A DNA stretch of 64,000 nt, from assembly GCF_000189635.1 (NCBI RefSeq), contig NW_002476271.1, positions 62,001 through 126,000 of the forward strand. The letters run 5' to 3'. The translations under genes were made by a program, and so were the position numbers. Position 1 is the stretch's first letter; each line of letters starts with the position of its first letter. This DNA is from Tetrahymena thermophila SB210 (taxonomy: Eukaryota > Ciliophora > Oligohymenophorea > Hymenostomatida > Tetrahymenidae). Positions 35,316 through 48,692 of the stretch are shown here, in pieces. The notes under the pieces are model-generated. The model was not told the origin of the DNA. It worked only from the letters and a program-made list of their open reading frames with translations, and made no database searches.

Positions 35316-36745
35316 TCATTCTTTACTAATTTTTTATAATACACTTAAAAACTGATTTCTACAGCTTACATAAAAATTAGAATTCAAAAGAAAAAATAAA
35401 TACTCTTACACTTCAATATTTAAGCTTTTATTAATTAATAAATAAATAAATAAATTAGTTGGTAGTCATGATCCTTTATATCAACCACACAACAGTTAGT
35501 AAATAGAATAAAATTAATTAAAAATACTTAATCAAATACCATGCTAAAGCTGGCTTCAGTTAAATAATATTCTTACTAGTTAACTTCTTGAATAAACAAT
35601 CAATCAAATTTCTTTTACTGCAAAATTCTTTAACTCTTAAAATCCCCCTTCCAATTACTAATCCCTAGAAACTAACTTACAACTGTAACAAGGATAGCAT
35701 TAATTATGAAAATGCTATTCAAAAATTTAAAATGCCTCCTCTCTTTGTCATTTAATAAAATATATTGTCTTCTCAATTCAATTCAATAATAACCAATTAA
35801 ATAATTAATTCATTTCTTCTAATTTCAATCTCACTCACTCACAAACATAACTTTCAGTTTTAAAGATAACAAGCGCCAATTAAATATTTATCTCATTTAA
35901 AATTATAATCAAATAATTAATTCTAATCACAAACAAACAAACATACATAAATAACTAAAATTTCACAGTGTCTTTGCTTACTTAATTATCCATTTTATGA
36001 TATCAAAATTAAATAAAATTTTCTTATTTAAAATAAGTAAAACGCTCTATAATGAAACCAATAATTAATTACTAATCAACTATAATATTAATTTCTCAAT
36101 TTATTATGATGTCCTTTTTATGTTATATTTAAATCCATAAATTATAAATAAAATAACTAAATATAAATAAAATAAAGCTATTTTAAATTTCTTTATAAAA
36201 TCATTTGAAAAGAATAAAACGAAAAGAAATTCATTTAAAACTATTTTTATAAATAAATTTATTATTAATAAGATGAATGAAATAGCATTAAAATAATAAT
36301 CAAATTATGTTAAAAAAAATAGACTAAGCAAATTTTATATGAATTTAAATGCAATTTATATTAAAAGATTATTGTGTTTGTATAATGAAAATGAATAGAG
36401 TTTATGTTAAAAAATGAATGAATTAGTATTAAGAAAATCAATAAAGTTTGTATTGACAAATAAATGAAAGAATTTAAAATCTTTCAAATTGTGTTGTAAA
36501 AATAGATTTCGCTTTATTAATTAGAATGATATTGATTTAGTATGTATGCTAATTAATTGATTGATTGATTATTCTATCTATCTATCTATTTATTATATAC
36601 TGAATAAAAAATTTATATTAATTATCAATAGTTTTCTTTTTTGTTTTGATATTAAGGAGTTTATCAAATCAAATCAAGCTGTTTAATAGAAAAGCTTAAA
36701 AATAAACAAGAAAAGTAAAATAATAAAGGTGTGTTGAATTAAAAG
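35316..36745. other. AT-rich divergent intergenic region
   Basis: About 1.4 kb with short runs of CATT, CATA and AATA. No gene or RNA seen. Confidence 0.6.
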
Positions 36746-39700
36746 ATGATTAGTGAGGAGATAGGCAAATATTATTCAAGCACTTAAAAGGAATTAGTTA
36801 ATTTAAAGCAGCAGTTAAACCAGCTTCAGTCAAATAACAAATTCAGTGGTAATAAATTAGAAAATGTCAAAGAACCAATTTTATTGATGGTGATTGATTA
36901 ATTGCTAATTATTGTCATTAGTAGAAAACTAATTGATAACTCATTTATTTTTTTAAGGTTAGGAGAATAAATACAAAGCATATTTTTTAAAAATAAATAT
37001 AAGATCAAAATATAAATGGGATATACGGAAGTATTTAGAATAATGTGAGCAAAATAAACAATGAAATCGAAAATAGGCTTGAAGATTTGTTCTACAAAGT
37101 ATAAATAAATAAATTCTTTAATTAGCGCTTTATTTATTGATGAGCGAATTATCTTTATATATTTAAGCTTGGTTAAAATAATTTTATTTGCAATAACAGA
37201 TGATGAACAATCATAATTCTACTGTTTAAGAATTGAAAGGAGTTGAAATTATTAACTAATAAGATTCATAGGCAGGCTTATAAAATAACAATGAATTTTA
37301 AACTTTATCTTCGCCTAGTTTGTTGCATCACAAATCTCACAGTCTTCTATGTAAAAAGTATTATGAAGAATTAACATGAGTTGAATTATTTTAATATAGA
37401 AAACAACAGTTCAGAGAGGTTTCTCTTAAGAAGAGAAAATACTTAGTCAACTGCTTTACTCAGCAATAAATTGAGTGTAAATTAACTATTTCAATTTAAT
37501 TATTAGCTGTTTTTCTGATTATTAACAGCATATAGATTTAATTGAAACTTATATTTAAAAATATCTATATAATAAATCCTTACTAGCAACAGAGTCTTTA
37601 AGTTGGCAATGCTTTAAAAAAAGAGTCATTCTTGCCTTCCTTTATCAAAGATCACAGTCAAGGTGATCCCAGGTAGAAACCGTTTGGTAAAAAATTCTAC
37701 CGAGCTAAATATATTTCTCAGAAAAATTTAGAAAAAATAAGTAAAAAATTGCTTTTAAAAGTATTGTAGAAAAATCATATTTTATTTCCATTTTTTTTAT
37801 ATTTTTGATAGATTCAGATAAGGTTTTGCAAGAAAATTTGATAAATGATAATAGAAAAAAGTCTGCAAAGTAAAAATCTTAGTTCTTCGATCTTATAAAC
37901 AGTAATTAAAAGGAGGGATTATTTGAAATGATTAACAAAGGAAAAATAAGTAAAAATATTGATCTTTCAAGTGCATTTTTTGGTTAGGGATTAAATTCGA
38001 TGGCCCTATAAAAACCTATAAAGTAATTAATTACTTTGATTTATTAAATTGTGTTGGTTGATTCAAATTATTTAAATAGATTTGCAGATGCTAAAGAGAA
38101 ATTTGTGAAAAGAACTGTAAATTCTGGCTCATTGGGACAGGATTTACAAACTTTCAAACTTGAACCTGTGGAGAGTTCTCTACCACAAATAAATTAGAAT
38201 CAAAAAGCTTAAGGAATGTTTAATAAAACATCTGAGAAGAAATTAAAAACTGTAAATGTTTAGAGCAACTCATTGGGCTTGGCTGTGAATAGCTAATTTA
38301 TGCTCGAAGGAACGGGTTAGTAAAAATCAAAAGAAATTATAGACACAACACAAAACGATGAATTAAATTTGGTTTCGTTGGATCCTAAAACATATCCAGA
38401 AGTTTTAGATTAATATTCATTACATCACTTTATTATTAGGAAGGTAATTAATTTAATTGCTGTTACACTGAAAAAGCAAACAATATAAATTCTTACAATA
38501 ATATTCTATAAAAAATTTTCTTCTCGAATATACTTCTTATATTAAAAAAAGACAAAGAATTTATAGATTTTATATCTTAATTAAATCATACAATATTATT
38601 TATTTTTTCTCTAACAATGTTTATACACACACATACATTCTGTGTTGGTATTTAAATAAGCTTTAATTATATATAGGGTTAAATTTATTCGATTGTTTTA
38701 ATTTAAAAATAACGTTTAATAAAAAAAGGGAAGAACTCTTGAAGAAACACCTGAGTTTTAAAGCTATAAAAGAACATATATAAAAGAATGGTTATTTATA
38801 ATAACTATTATCAGGAGTTTAGAAAAATTGATGAAAGATTATGATATTAGTATTGCAACAGTCGATGGTAAAGCCCTTTCTCAGTTTGCAGCTTTAAAAA
38901 AATAACCTGATATAGCTGATCTTATTTAATGCTGTGTAAACAAGGATGAAATTCTAAAAGTATTAAATTTGATTGTTTTTATTAAAAAATAATTATGTTG
39001 ATTGATTGATTATTTGTTTACTAGAGGTATAATTAATAAATTTGATTATTAGGTAATAAAAGTTCCTAAATTGTTGTATAAAGGTCCTGAAGGCTTGAAT
39101 AAAGCAGCAATTAGAATTTAAAGCGTATGGAAAGGATACATTTGTATGAAGTAGTATGAAAGACTAAAAGTTATGATAGAAAAAGTTAAATTGATTTAAC
39201 GCTATATTAGATTATTCTAAAATAAGAAGAGGACTTAAAATATCATCAGAAACAAAGGATAAGACGATATTGATTATGTAAAAGTGCTTCAAATGAAGCT
39301 GATGGAAGACTGGCCTGTTATGAAACTTAAATAAAGGGTAGAAATTCATATCAATACTTTTTCTTACGATGAACTAAAAAGACTATCAATGGAAAAAGTA
39401 AATTCATTCATTCATTTATTTATTTTTCTAAAACAATGGTGTTTATTTTTTATACATTTTAATGATTCTTATTTTTTTGGAAGAAGTAAGTAAGTAAGAT
39501 AAAAGAATTTTAAAATGAATCAAAAACATTAGCAAAGAAATAAAAATTCAAAAAATCTAAGAAAAAATTTTGAATTTATAAAATAAAATTATGTGTAAAA
39601 TTGATAATAAACATTGTAAACGCTTCAGATTGAGATTGGTTGATTAGAGATTATAATTTATTAGAAAAGCTAAATAAACTTTTTAAAATAGAAAATGTTT

Positions 39701-42700
39701 GTAATTGTTACTAATTAGCACTATTTAACTTTAAAATTTTAAAACATAATTATACTTAAATATTTTGAAATAAATAAATAAAATGATTTCAATCGTGAAA
39801 TAAGGATAAGTTTTGTCAATAAATTTAATTTCATTTAATTTTTCTATTTAATTTTTATTAAAAAGGTATCACAAAGATAAAATATGTAAATAACTAGAAT
39901 ATTTGCTTTAAAAGATCCGAATTTAGAAATTATTTACATAAGTCCTTATGAACTTCCTTCAGAGGTTGTCAATTATTACTATAAAATTTTGGAATTGGGT
40001 GATATTTCTGATTTTAGATCCCGTTTACATTTCATATCCCCTGAAAAAGCTTATGATTTCCCATCTCATTACTCAACGTCTCGCTTACTTCTATATTCTC
40101 CAAAGGCTTTAAAAAGAATAAGAAATCTAATAAAAGGTAAAAGCTATTTAAATTAATCTAAATAATTATTAATTTCTTTGAACTAATTTTAAATATTTCC
40201 CACTTGTTTCAATCTATTAATTTGATTAAAATTAAGGATCTAACAAAAAATTTCATTATTTATGAATAAATCTTATTTGCTTTGATATCTGATGATATCA
40301 TTTATTTCTGATTAATTATATTAAATGGGTAGCTATTTATTTTTGCTTATGAAGTATTAGTTTAACATATTAAATACCATTCATATAAAAAGATCTTACT
40401 TTGCATATTTTATATAAAAAAGGTAAGTAAGCTTATATTGTGCCAGGATATCCATCAAACGATGATATAAAATTAGCTAAAAGTATTGATGTACCTTTAA
40501 TGAGTGGAGATCCTCAACAGCATATGATTTGCTCCACTAAATCTGGTGCTAAAAGAATTTTTAATTAATGTGAGATCCCAACTGCCCCGGGCGCTTACGA
40601 AATTTACGAAGAAAAAGAATTTATTAACACTCTAGCAATTCTTATTTTAAACAACATTAGAGTAGATACTTGGCTATTCAAAATAGATGATGAAGTGGGC
40701 AGTAGAGGAATAGCTTATCTTAATGTAGACAGTATTGCCTTCTTAAAAAAGCTTCGTAAATAAGCAATTTAGATTGAAATAGGCTAAGAGCTTTTGGTTT
40801 AGCTCTAGTAAATCTTGGCTGATAAATTGCCAACAAAAGTAAAGATGGCAGTGCCTTCTCTTTTCTAATATGGTTACAAAGAATATTTAAATTAATTTAT
40901 CCTGAAAGGTGGAATCATAGAAGCCTGTCCTACCTGTACTTTTTCTCAAGTCAGTTCTCCATCAATATTCTTCCACATTGATCCGCTGGGAGAAATAAAA
41001 GTAAGATTTGATTTTTTCTCTATAAATTTACTTGTTACTCTGCTTATTGAGTATTCATTAATTTATTTGAAGATAGATTATGGGGTGGGTTTTATTTTTA
41101 GTTTGTTTGTTTATTGGTGAGATGAATTATGATGAATAGATAAAATTAGTAAATAAATAAATATCAAAATAATATTTTATGAATGAGATTACTAATATAC
41201 ACATAGTATTTTGATAAAAAAATGTAATCAATTTTCTTTTCAAATTTAAGATAAGATTAGAGAGCAAAATTCAATTTATTATTTTTTTCATCATAACAAA
41301 CAACTCTATATCACATTTTCACATAAAAATATTGAATTTTGTTACACTTAACGTTCATTTTGTGAAAAAAATATAATGTTTTTAGTACTGGTCATATTTT
41401 CAAAAAAATAGATGGATGAATTGTATTTTTTAATGTTAAAGTATAAATAAATAAAAAATATAAATAAAAAGCAATTAATGATTGATTGAAATAAAAAAGA
41501 AAAATTTAAAAACTAAACTTTCAAATTCTAACTTTACATTTTTTTATTTACTTTCAATCTACTTTGACAATAAAACTTTTTGGTTTGCTTTATTTATCTA
41601 TTACTTAAAATTATTATCGATAAATATTCACTTTTTATTTATGAGGAATAAAATATCCCATTTAAATGATTGGTTAGCAATATATATTTTAGCCAATAAA
41701 ATTTAATTTTTTAAAATAAATTAATATGAAGCTTACTCTGTAATACAAGAAAAGTATATAGTTAGTTAATAATCAGATAAATTAAAATTAGCTTTACTGT
41801 AAAAAAATATATGATGCAATATAATCAATCATATTGATTGGTGAATTTAACTACTTTTAGGTTATTTAAGTTAATTTGATTTGATTATGATTTCTTATTT
41901 ATTGATTGGATAAATAATATTTATGAAAAATGTATTGATGAGTTAGATAGAGTAATATTAAATATTAACAGTGCACAACCATAAAATTAAGAGCTACTTA
42001 TTTATTATTTTCAATAAAATTATAAATTTGCATCTGTCTAATAATATAATAGTTATTAGTTAAATCAATATCAAGAACTTTTTTTTTAATTTCTATTTTA
42101 AGGTGATTTAAACTTTCAAGATATTTTTTCTTTCAATCAAATAGAAAAGACGAAAATCAATCTTTATATATTATATTATTCTAATGAGTTTTTTAACTAG
42201 GAAATTTGAATTATTTTAAGCTAATCACAATTTAATCTACTACAAAAAATTAATTTGAGATAAAAATTTTCCTTTCAATAAATTTCATACATAAACAAAA
42301 AAGTTTTTGTATGATTTTTAGCTTTGAAGCATTAGAAAAATACTTAAATAAAATATAAGATAGATTACTTAATATAAAATAAAATATGATTCATTTTTAA
42401 TAAATTTAACAATTTATTTTGTTAGAATTGAACGTTAAAGTGAATTTAGCAATTAGAAAAATAGATAAGAAATGTATTTTTATAAAAAATAGAATAATAC
42501 AATATTGGATTTTATTTATTTTCTTGAAAATAAGCAATTTTATTAAAATCTGATTGCTTTTTTTAAATTATTTAAAAATAATCTTTACTTTAGAAATTAT
42601 TAAGATTTTCAGATTTCTTCGATACATTACACTTTAAAATTGTAATTTTTCTAAGAAAATAAGTATAATGCTAATAATTCTACTAATAATTTTTCTTCTT

Positions 42701-44282
42701 ACTAATTCTTTTTTGCAATTTTAAAAAAATATTATTGTTATAAATATTTTTCATGCTTCTTACTCAATTTTAATTAAAAATTTGTAATAAAGGTTTTAGG
42801 TTCATACGATAGAATAAATGGCTCTCTTTATAGGGTTATAGGCTGTTCAGGACCTTAGTAATCGCTACCTAATATGAATCTTGAGATGATCAGTAATACT
42901 TTGGGAAAAACATTATATTCAAGAAATATTTTTGGTTATGTTTCTATTGATTTAATATCTTTTCCTGATCCATAAAATCCTAACTCACATCCTTTGTTTT
43001 GGGCTGTTGGATTAGATTGCTTTTTAAATAATTACGCTGCTTCTTGTTTTTATTTTTATTTTCTTGTCAAAGGTCATTCTGACCCTATAAACGGGTAGTG
43101 TATATTAGAACCAAGTTAAAGTAACTAACAAGCTAACTCATAAATCAACAGTATTGTTTCAATGGTATCATAAAATTAAACAAATTTAAGTATAGAAATG
43201 CAATAGAAAAATAAACAGTTATCAAATTTAAAATCAACATAAAGTTCTTAAATTCTACCTAACTTTATTAATGAAACAAGGTCATTTGTATATTTCCCTT
43301 ATGTTTAACACTCAGGACTTGAATAACTTCAATATAAAACATTTTTCCACTTATGCAGAATTGAATCAGTGTCATTTGATTTAGAAAAAAGAATGGGATC
43401 AACTTTTATACTCCTAGACTCACTTTAATCCTCACTTGTTGGCATCATGGCAGTTGGTAATAAGCGAAAAAAAAAAAAATAATATATCAAACTAAAAAAT
43501 ATTATTTTTAAGATTTGTTTTAGGTTAGGTTAGAATTTGTTTTAAAATAAATAACACAAATTCACCACAATTCAATAAATTAAATAACTGGTTACAAAAA
43601 ATCAAATCAGGCTATAAAACTTGCCTTCTTAATAAATTTACTTGACTTATTTATTTTTAATTTTAAGACAAGCTAACCTCGTTTGTTTCTTTTGCTTACT
43701 TGCATTTTCTATCTCAAAAATATTATAATATTTTTTCTCCTTATATAAAATAATAGCTGAAAACTAATTATTAGGACTTAAATACTTGAATGACACATTG
43801 AAATTTCTCCAAAAACATCTTGGAAATATAAATGATAAATTTAATGGATTTAATAAAGAAGGAAGGTATGTTTATATAAATTAATTTGTTTTTTTATTTT
43901 TTTTAAAGCAAAGAAATTCTTTTATTAGCTAAAAAATATAAAATTAAAGGTGTATTTTTTACAGTTTTATTAACAAAAATAGTTAAAATTTTAAATTTCT
44001 AAATGAATGAAATAAAAATCATATTCATTATAAATGAATCAACCCTTTTATACATTTAAGTCTCTATCTCTATTCCAGTTAAAACTAAAAAAATTTTATT
44101 TTTATAGGACGGACAAGATATATTTTTCAGATTTAATTAGTCGCTTGAAACTAATTTTGCGAAAGTATGACCAAGTAGTGAATTATGTACCAAAGTAAAG
44201 AAACTCAACATAGTAAATTAAATTTTTTTACATTCATGCAGAGTTAAATAATTTATTTAGTAAAAATAGTATATACCTCTGA
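36746..44282 (+). CDS. IQCH-like protein with IQ motif and ATP-grasp-like region
   Basis: Fourteen exons: 36746-36889, 36958-37098, 37200-37350, 37400-37476, 37587-37740, 37812-38022, 38080-38443, 38729-38959, 39053-39397, 39866-40136, 40423-41000, 42793-43456, 43757-43865, 44108-44282; 1,204 residues, all phases consistent. Residues 1-400 are low-complexity and Gln/Asn/Ser-rich. An IQ motif sits at about 509-530 (Ile-Gln-Ser-Val-Trp-Lys-Gly-Tyr), preceded by Leu-Leu-Tyr-Lys-Gly-Pro-Glu-Gly-Leu. Next comes Arg-Val-Glu-Ile-His-Ile-Asn and Tyr-Ile-Ser-Pro-Tyr-Glu, then Ser-Thr-Lys-Ser-Gly-Ala-Lys-Arg-Ile-Phe and Pro-Pro-Gly/Ala-Pro-Gly-type loops of the ATP-grasp-like half. This order matches animal IQCH, a calmodulin-binding protein linked to ciliated or sperm cells. 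A ciliary role in a ciliate is inferred. Confidence 0.85.
41001..42792 (+). other. 1,792-base intron of the IQCH-like gene
   Basis: Joins Gly-Glu-Ile-Lys to Val-Leu-Gly-Ser-Tyr in phase 0, both conserved in IQCH. It is the longest intron in the window. Open stretches inside (for example 41,482-41,706) are A/T-dominated and were not accepted as genes. Confidence 0.65.
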
Positions 44283-45429
44283 TCAATTAATGAGCAATCA
44301 ATTGTCTGTATGATATAATAAATCAATAATAAAGAAATAAAATGTCTAACAATTTCATCTTATTTTAGGGTGACGAAAGTCCAATAAAAATTAAAAAAAT
44401 ATTAATTATTAATATCAATGTTGAAATAAAAAATTAATTATTATCAATAAACACTGATCAATTCAAATTCACAAAAAAACAAAATAAATAATATTGAAAT
44501 ACTTATCCTACCTAATTTATATAATTCATAAATGTCTATATTACTAAACTAATAAACTCTTGTAAATTTTATCTGCTTATGAAAACACTATAAATCGTTT
44601 CTATTATATTCTTACTCAATTATTCTATTAAATTACATTTGCTTTTGTAATCTTTTTTAACAAATTGGTTAGTTTCTGTTTTATTGACTGATTGATTGAT
44701 TAATTGTTTGATTGATTGATAGATAGATTTATAGATTCTTTGGTTAGCTACTTATTTAACTAGCTGTACTGACTTTAATTAATTAAAATAATATGTATTA
44801 ACCCCATAAAATGATGGTATCACTGACAGCTGTAAAAATTACAAAATTAAAATAAAATTGTTCGATTGTAAGCCAAATAAGGCTCATTCATTAATTAGAA
44901 ATTAAATTCGATGAACATTTATAAATTTGATTACCTTACAACAAACATAATATCTAAAAAAAAATATGATTTGTGTGTGTATAGCATAAAACATTTTTTA
45001 GAAACTTCAATTTCTCTTTTTAAATTAAAGCTAACTGATGAATTTAATACAATAAAATAATTATTTTAGGTTAAATTAAATTCTTCATTTATTTTAAACT
45101 TTGAACATACATATTCGTAATACAGTAAACAAATAATAATAAACATCATGTAATTAATAAATTCAATTAAACGAACACAAATAAATCAATAAATTAGTAA
45201 GTAAGTAACTTAACTGCTTCATAATTATTAAAAAATATATATATTTGAATAAATTTACATTAAAATTTTTAAGTGAGATAAATAAAATTAATAAATTTGT
45301 TATATTTTAAAACATATACGTAGACTAAATTCTTAAAAACCTTTTTTAATTACTTTCATCAAAATGTATTTTTTAGATCGAGTAAGTTTTTTGTAGTATT
45401 ATCAAAAGTAATTCAGTTCTAATTTATTT
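44283..45429. other. AT-rich convergent intergenic region
   Basis: Contains GATTGATT-type simple repeats near 44,690-44,730. No gene seen. Confidence 0.6.
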
Positions 45430-48400
45430 TCAAGCTTTCTATCCTGAAGGGTTGTTTGAAGATTATTAACTATTGTGCTCAATTTTCATTTAATCGAATG
45501 GCTCTTAAATCCTTGACCCTTAAGAGCGCTTCATTTTCCTAGATTTACTTTTTGACCCACTATTAGAGTTTAAATTCATTACTGACCCTGATTACAGAGA
45601 CTACTTCGAGCTATTCAGTCCACCTTCTTTTTATACCTTTTAAGCTGAAAATTGCTAGTTTTCTAAAATTTGCACACTTTGCTCTAGATACATCATTTAA
45701 TCATTGTAATATTATTCCTCATTCAAAGTACCGTTCTCTATTTCTTCACTCCTTTTTTGCTCTTCTCTACTTTATTCAATGTTTACTTGGTCTTAATTCT
45801 ATTATTTTTTAGCTGAAGATCTTGTCCTATTTTTAAAATAGAAAAATATTTCTAAATTTTAAATGTTATTAATATTTACATGACTCTAGTTGGAGAGTTA
45901 TCGAGAACATGGACATTAGGAGAATGGCTGCGACTTTTAGATGGAGATAAATTGTAACAAGAGGTAGCTTTAGTGCTGGCCTATTTTGATTTAGGTGAAC
46001 CTGACCTGTTGTTCTAATCATATTCATTTGACTGTTAGATACTACCGTTACTATTTGTATCATTCTGGTAAGTTGCTGCTAATTAATTTCATGCAAAATT
46101 AGTAAAATATTTTTTATAACAAACAAATAAAAAATATACGCCTATTCTGAATTTTAGAAGATAATTAAGAATCTGAATTTCTCTAAAACGTTGGTGATTC
46201 AGCATTTAAATGCGATTTTTGAATTTGATTAGGAGAGCTACAAATGTTTCTTTGTTTTTCTAAACTATTAAAAATGTTATTTCCTTTTTAATTCTAATCA
46301 AAAGGTAAATCTAATTATCTATCTTAGCTCTAATCATTTCTTGGTGGCATCTAAAATGACATTATTTCTTCATTTATTTGCTATGTCTTTTTGCTTGATG
46401 AATATTCTAACTTGCTGCTTTCTGAAATAGAATTATTATTAGTATTATTTTATCCTTTCTGTTAACTTTTTCGAGAGTTTTTGCTTTACGAAATGTTAGA
46501 TGAATCATACATTTCCATTTGTTAGATTTATTATTAATCTTATTACCCTTCTGAATATATTTGTCTTTAATCTTTCTTATTTTTTGAGTAATCCTCATTA
46601 TCATCGTAGTAATCTTCCTCTTCATCCTCATAACTGTAACTGTAATCAGACCTTCCAATCATATCTTCTTCATATGGTTCATCTTCATCTTCAAATTCTT
46701 CTTCTTAATCTTCTGTATTGTTGTTGTTATTATTACTTATTTACTTGCTCTAATTTTAATGCTTGAAAGATTATTGCTTGCTTGATTCTTCATCATCAAC
46801 TACAAATTTACTATTAGGTTTAATTCTCTTTAACTGGTTTAAATAAGCATTTTACTATTATGAATTTAAATCTTCATCTTCACATTCCATGCTAATATCA
46901 ATTTGAGCCTACATTTTTCCGAATGTTTATTATTAAGGAATTTTTTGTCTGCTGTTTAAAGTAGAGTATTGCTTTTAAACAGATCCTTTCTTACTTTGAG
47001 TTGCACTCTAGCTAGATTATGCAATATAATCACTTAAATTAAACTCATTCATCTTTCTTTCACTGCCTATTCAATTAATTAAATTTAAGTATGAAAAAAC
47101 ACACATTTTATTTTGCTGAATGATAATAATATTATTCAAATTATATTTTACCTCTTGAAGAAGAAAATTGCCCATTTAGGAAGGCTTTTTTATCTTAAAA
47201 ACTCAAGCAATAATTATTTAATAAATGATTTTCTTAAGAAGGAGTACTCATTAAGACTGCATTATCAAGATTCTACTTTTATGAATTTGTCTCACTGGAA
47301 TCCATAATTGAAATGGGTATTCCATAATTTGGTATTTATAAATGGTTGCTCTTATTTTTTCTAATACTTTCTTTTTCAATTAGCTTTAAGTATTTTCTCT
47401 TGTTTTTATTCGAACTAAGCCTTTGAGAATTAGATCCACTGCTTATTTAGGATTCTCTAACACTTCCACTGAGAGACTTGCTAGTTTGTGAAGTCTAAGA
47501 TAATTTAAATTCACTGTTCTTTAAAAGTTTCATATACTTTTACAATTTTTAACTTAATCTTTCTGATTGAACCTTAACCTATTTAGCAAGCTCTTCACTT
47601 TATTTTGACATAGCTGAATCCATCTTGAGTTTTATTGATTTCATGTCTTCTCCCATTTCAACATTTAATAGAAAACTATTGATATCAGATTTCAAATTTG
47701 TTGAAGGGTTTGTATGCAAAGATTGACCAATTATTGAGTTGATTTCAATTTTTTCAAAAAAATCCTTTAAACTTGTTCCAGCATTTGAGCAAAGAGATTA
47801 AATTTTTTCAATATTTTCCTTTTTTAAAGTAAAATAGAGAAGTTATATTTATATAAAATAAAAAAAATATCTCAAATAAAATAATTAAAATAAAAATTTA
47901 TATTTTTTAAGGAAATAATTAATGCAATTTCTTTGAAAAAATAAATGAATTTATTTGGTGTTTTTTGATAGAAAGAAAGTATTTTATGACAAAGAAAAGG
48001 TTTACTAAAAACTATTTTTAATATTGAATTTTGAGCATTTCAAGATATTAATTAACTTGCAATTAGAATTATTCAATTGTATTCCTTATGTCCTTATAAT
48101 ATTACTCAATTTGATTAATAAAATCTTTGCTTTCGCTTGTTTATGACATTAAATTCTCATCGTAGTAAGTTGAGTTTTTATCAATTTTCCCCTTCAATTA
48201 GGAAACTATTTTTTAAAAAGCCATGCAATGTTTTAGATGCTCATAGTGATCATCTAAACACATGCAGCATATAAGTCCTTTTGCTTGGCAATCTGGTTTC
48301 AAGCAAGCCATATTCAGCTGGTTCATCTCATGGTTTATTTAATTGCAAAACAAGTAGCTGATTTTGCATTATTATTTTTGGCTTGCATTTATGAGAACGC

Positions 48401-48692
48401 TCATGCGTGAAGGAGAAGGAGAGCAATTAGCAGAGTTTTATAATCCTACATTAATATTATTATTATTAGGACTTTAATTTCCAGTATTATTACTATTAGG
48501 TTTCTAAAATGGATAACCATTTTCTTACCTTTGAGGCAAGCCGTGGTTTGGACTAACCTAATTTTTGTGTTGGTTATGCTGCCCTTATATAAACCCTTCC
48601 GTTATTGGATGCTTTTCTTTTATACCATTTTTATGATTTGCGATGCCAGTGGTATTCTGATTAGAATATCTCAATTATTGTTACTTGTACAT
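45430..48692 (-). CDS. B-box-like zinc protein with Ser/Gln/Asn-rich tail
   Basis: Five exons: 48057-48692, 47152-47818, 46140-47066, 45880-46078, 45430-45826; 941 residues. Residues 123-156 carry a Cys/His cluster, C130-x4-C135, C142/C143-x-C145, H149, H152, H155-C156, spaced like a B-box zinc domain. A helical, probably coiled segment follows (160-320), as in B-box-coiled-coil proteins. The rest is Ser/Gln/Asn-rich with two strongly acidic stretches at about 510-580 and basic Ser/Arg-Lys patches near the end. No RING precedes the B-box. The start lies directly after an in-frame TGA. Coding-like text further upstream (about 48,912-49,025) could be an extra first exon. Joining across 47067-47151 in phase 1 is what unites what would otherwise be two genes eight bases apart. 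Confidence 0.72.

Noticed and set aside
41482-41706. 74-codon frame inside the large IQCH-like intron
   Set aside because: A/T-coded, no family, and inside an intron whose ends are fixed by conserved protein text.
46500-46766. Plus-strand frame of 88 codons rich in His, Leu and Phe
   Set aside because: Antisense to the acidic tract of the B-box-like gene.
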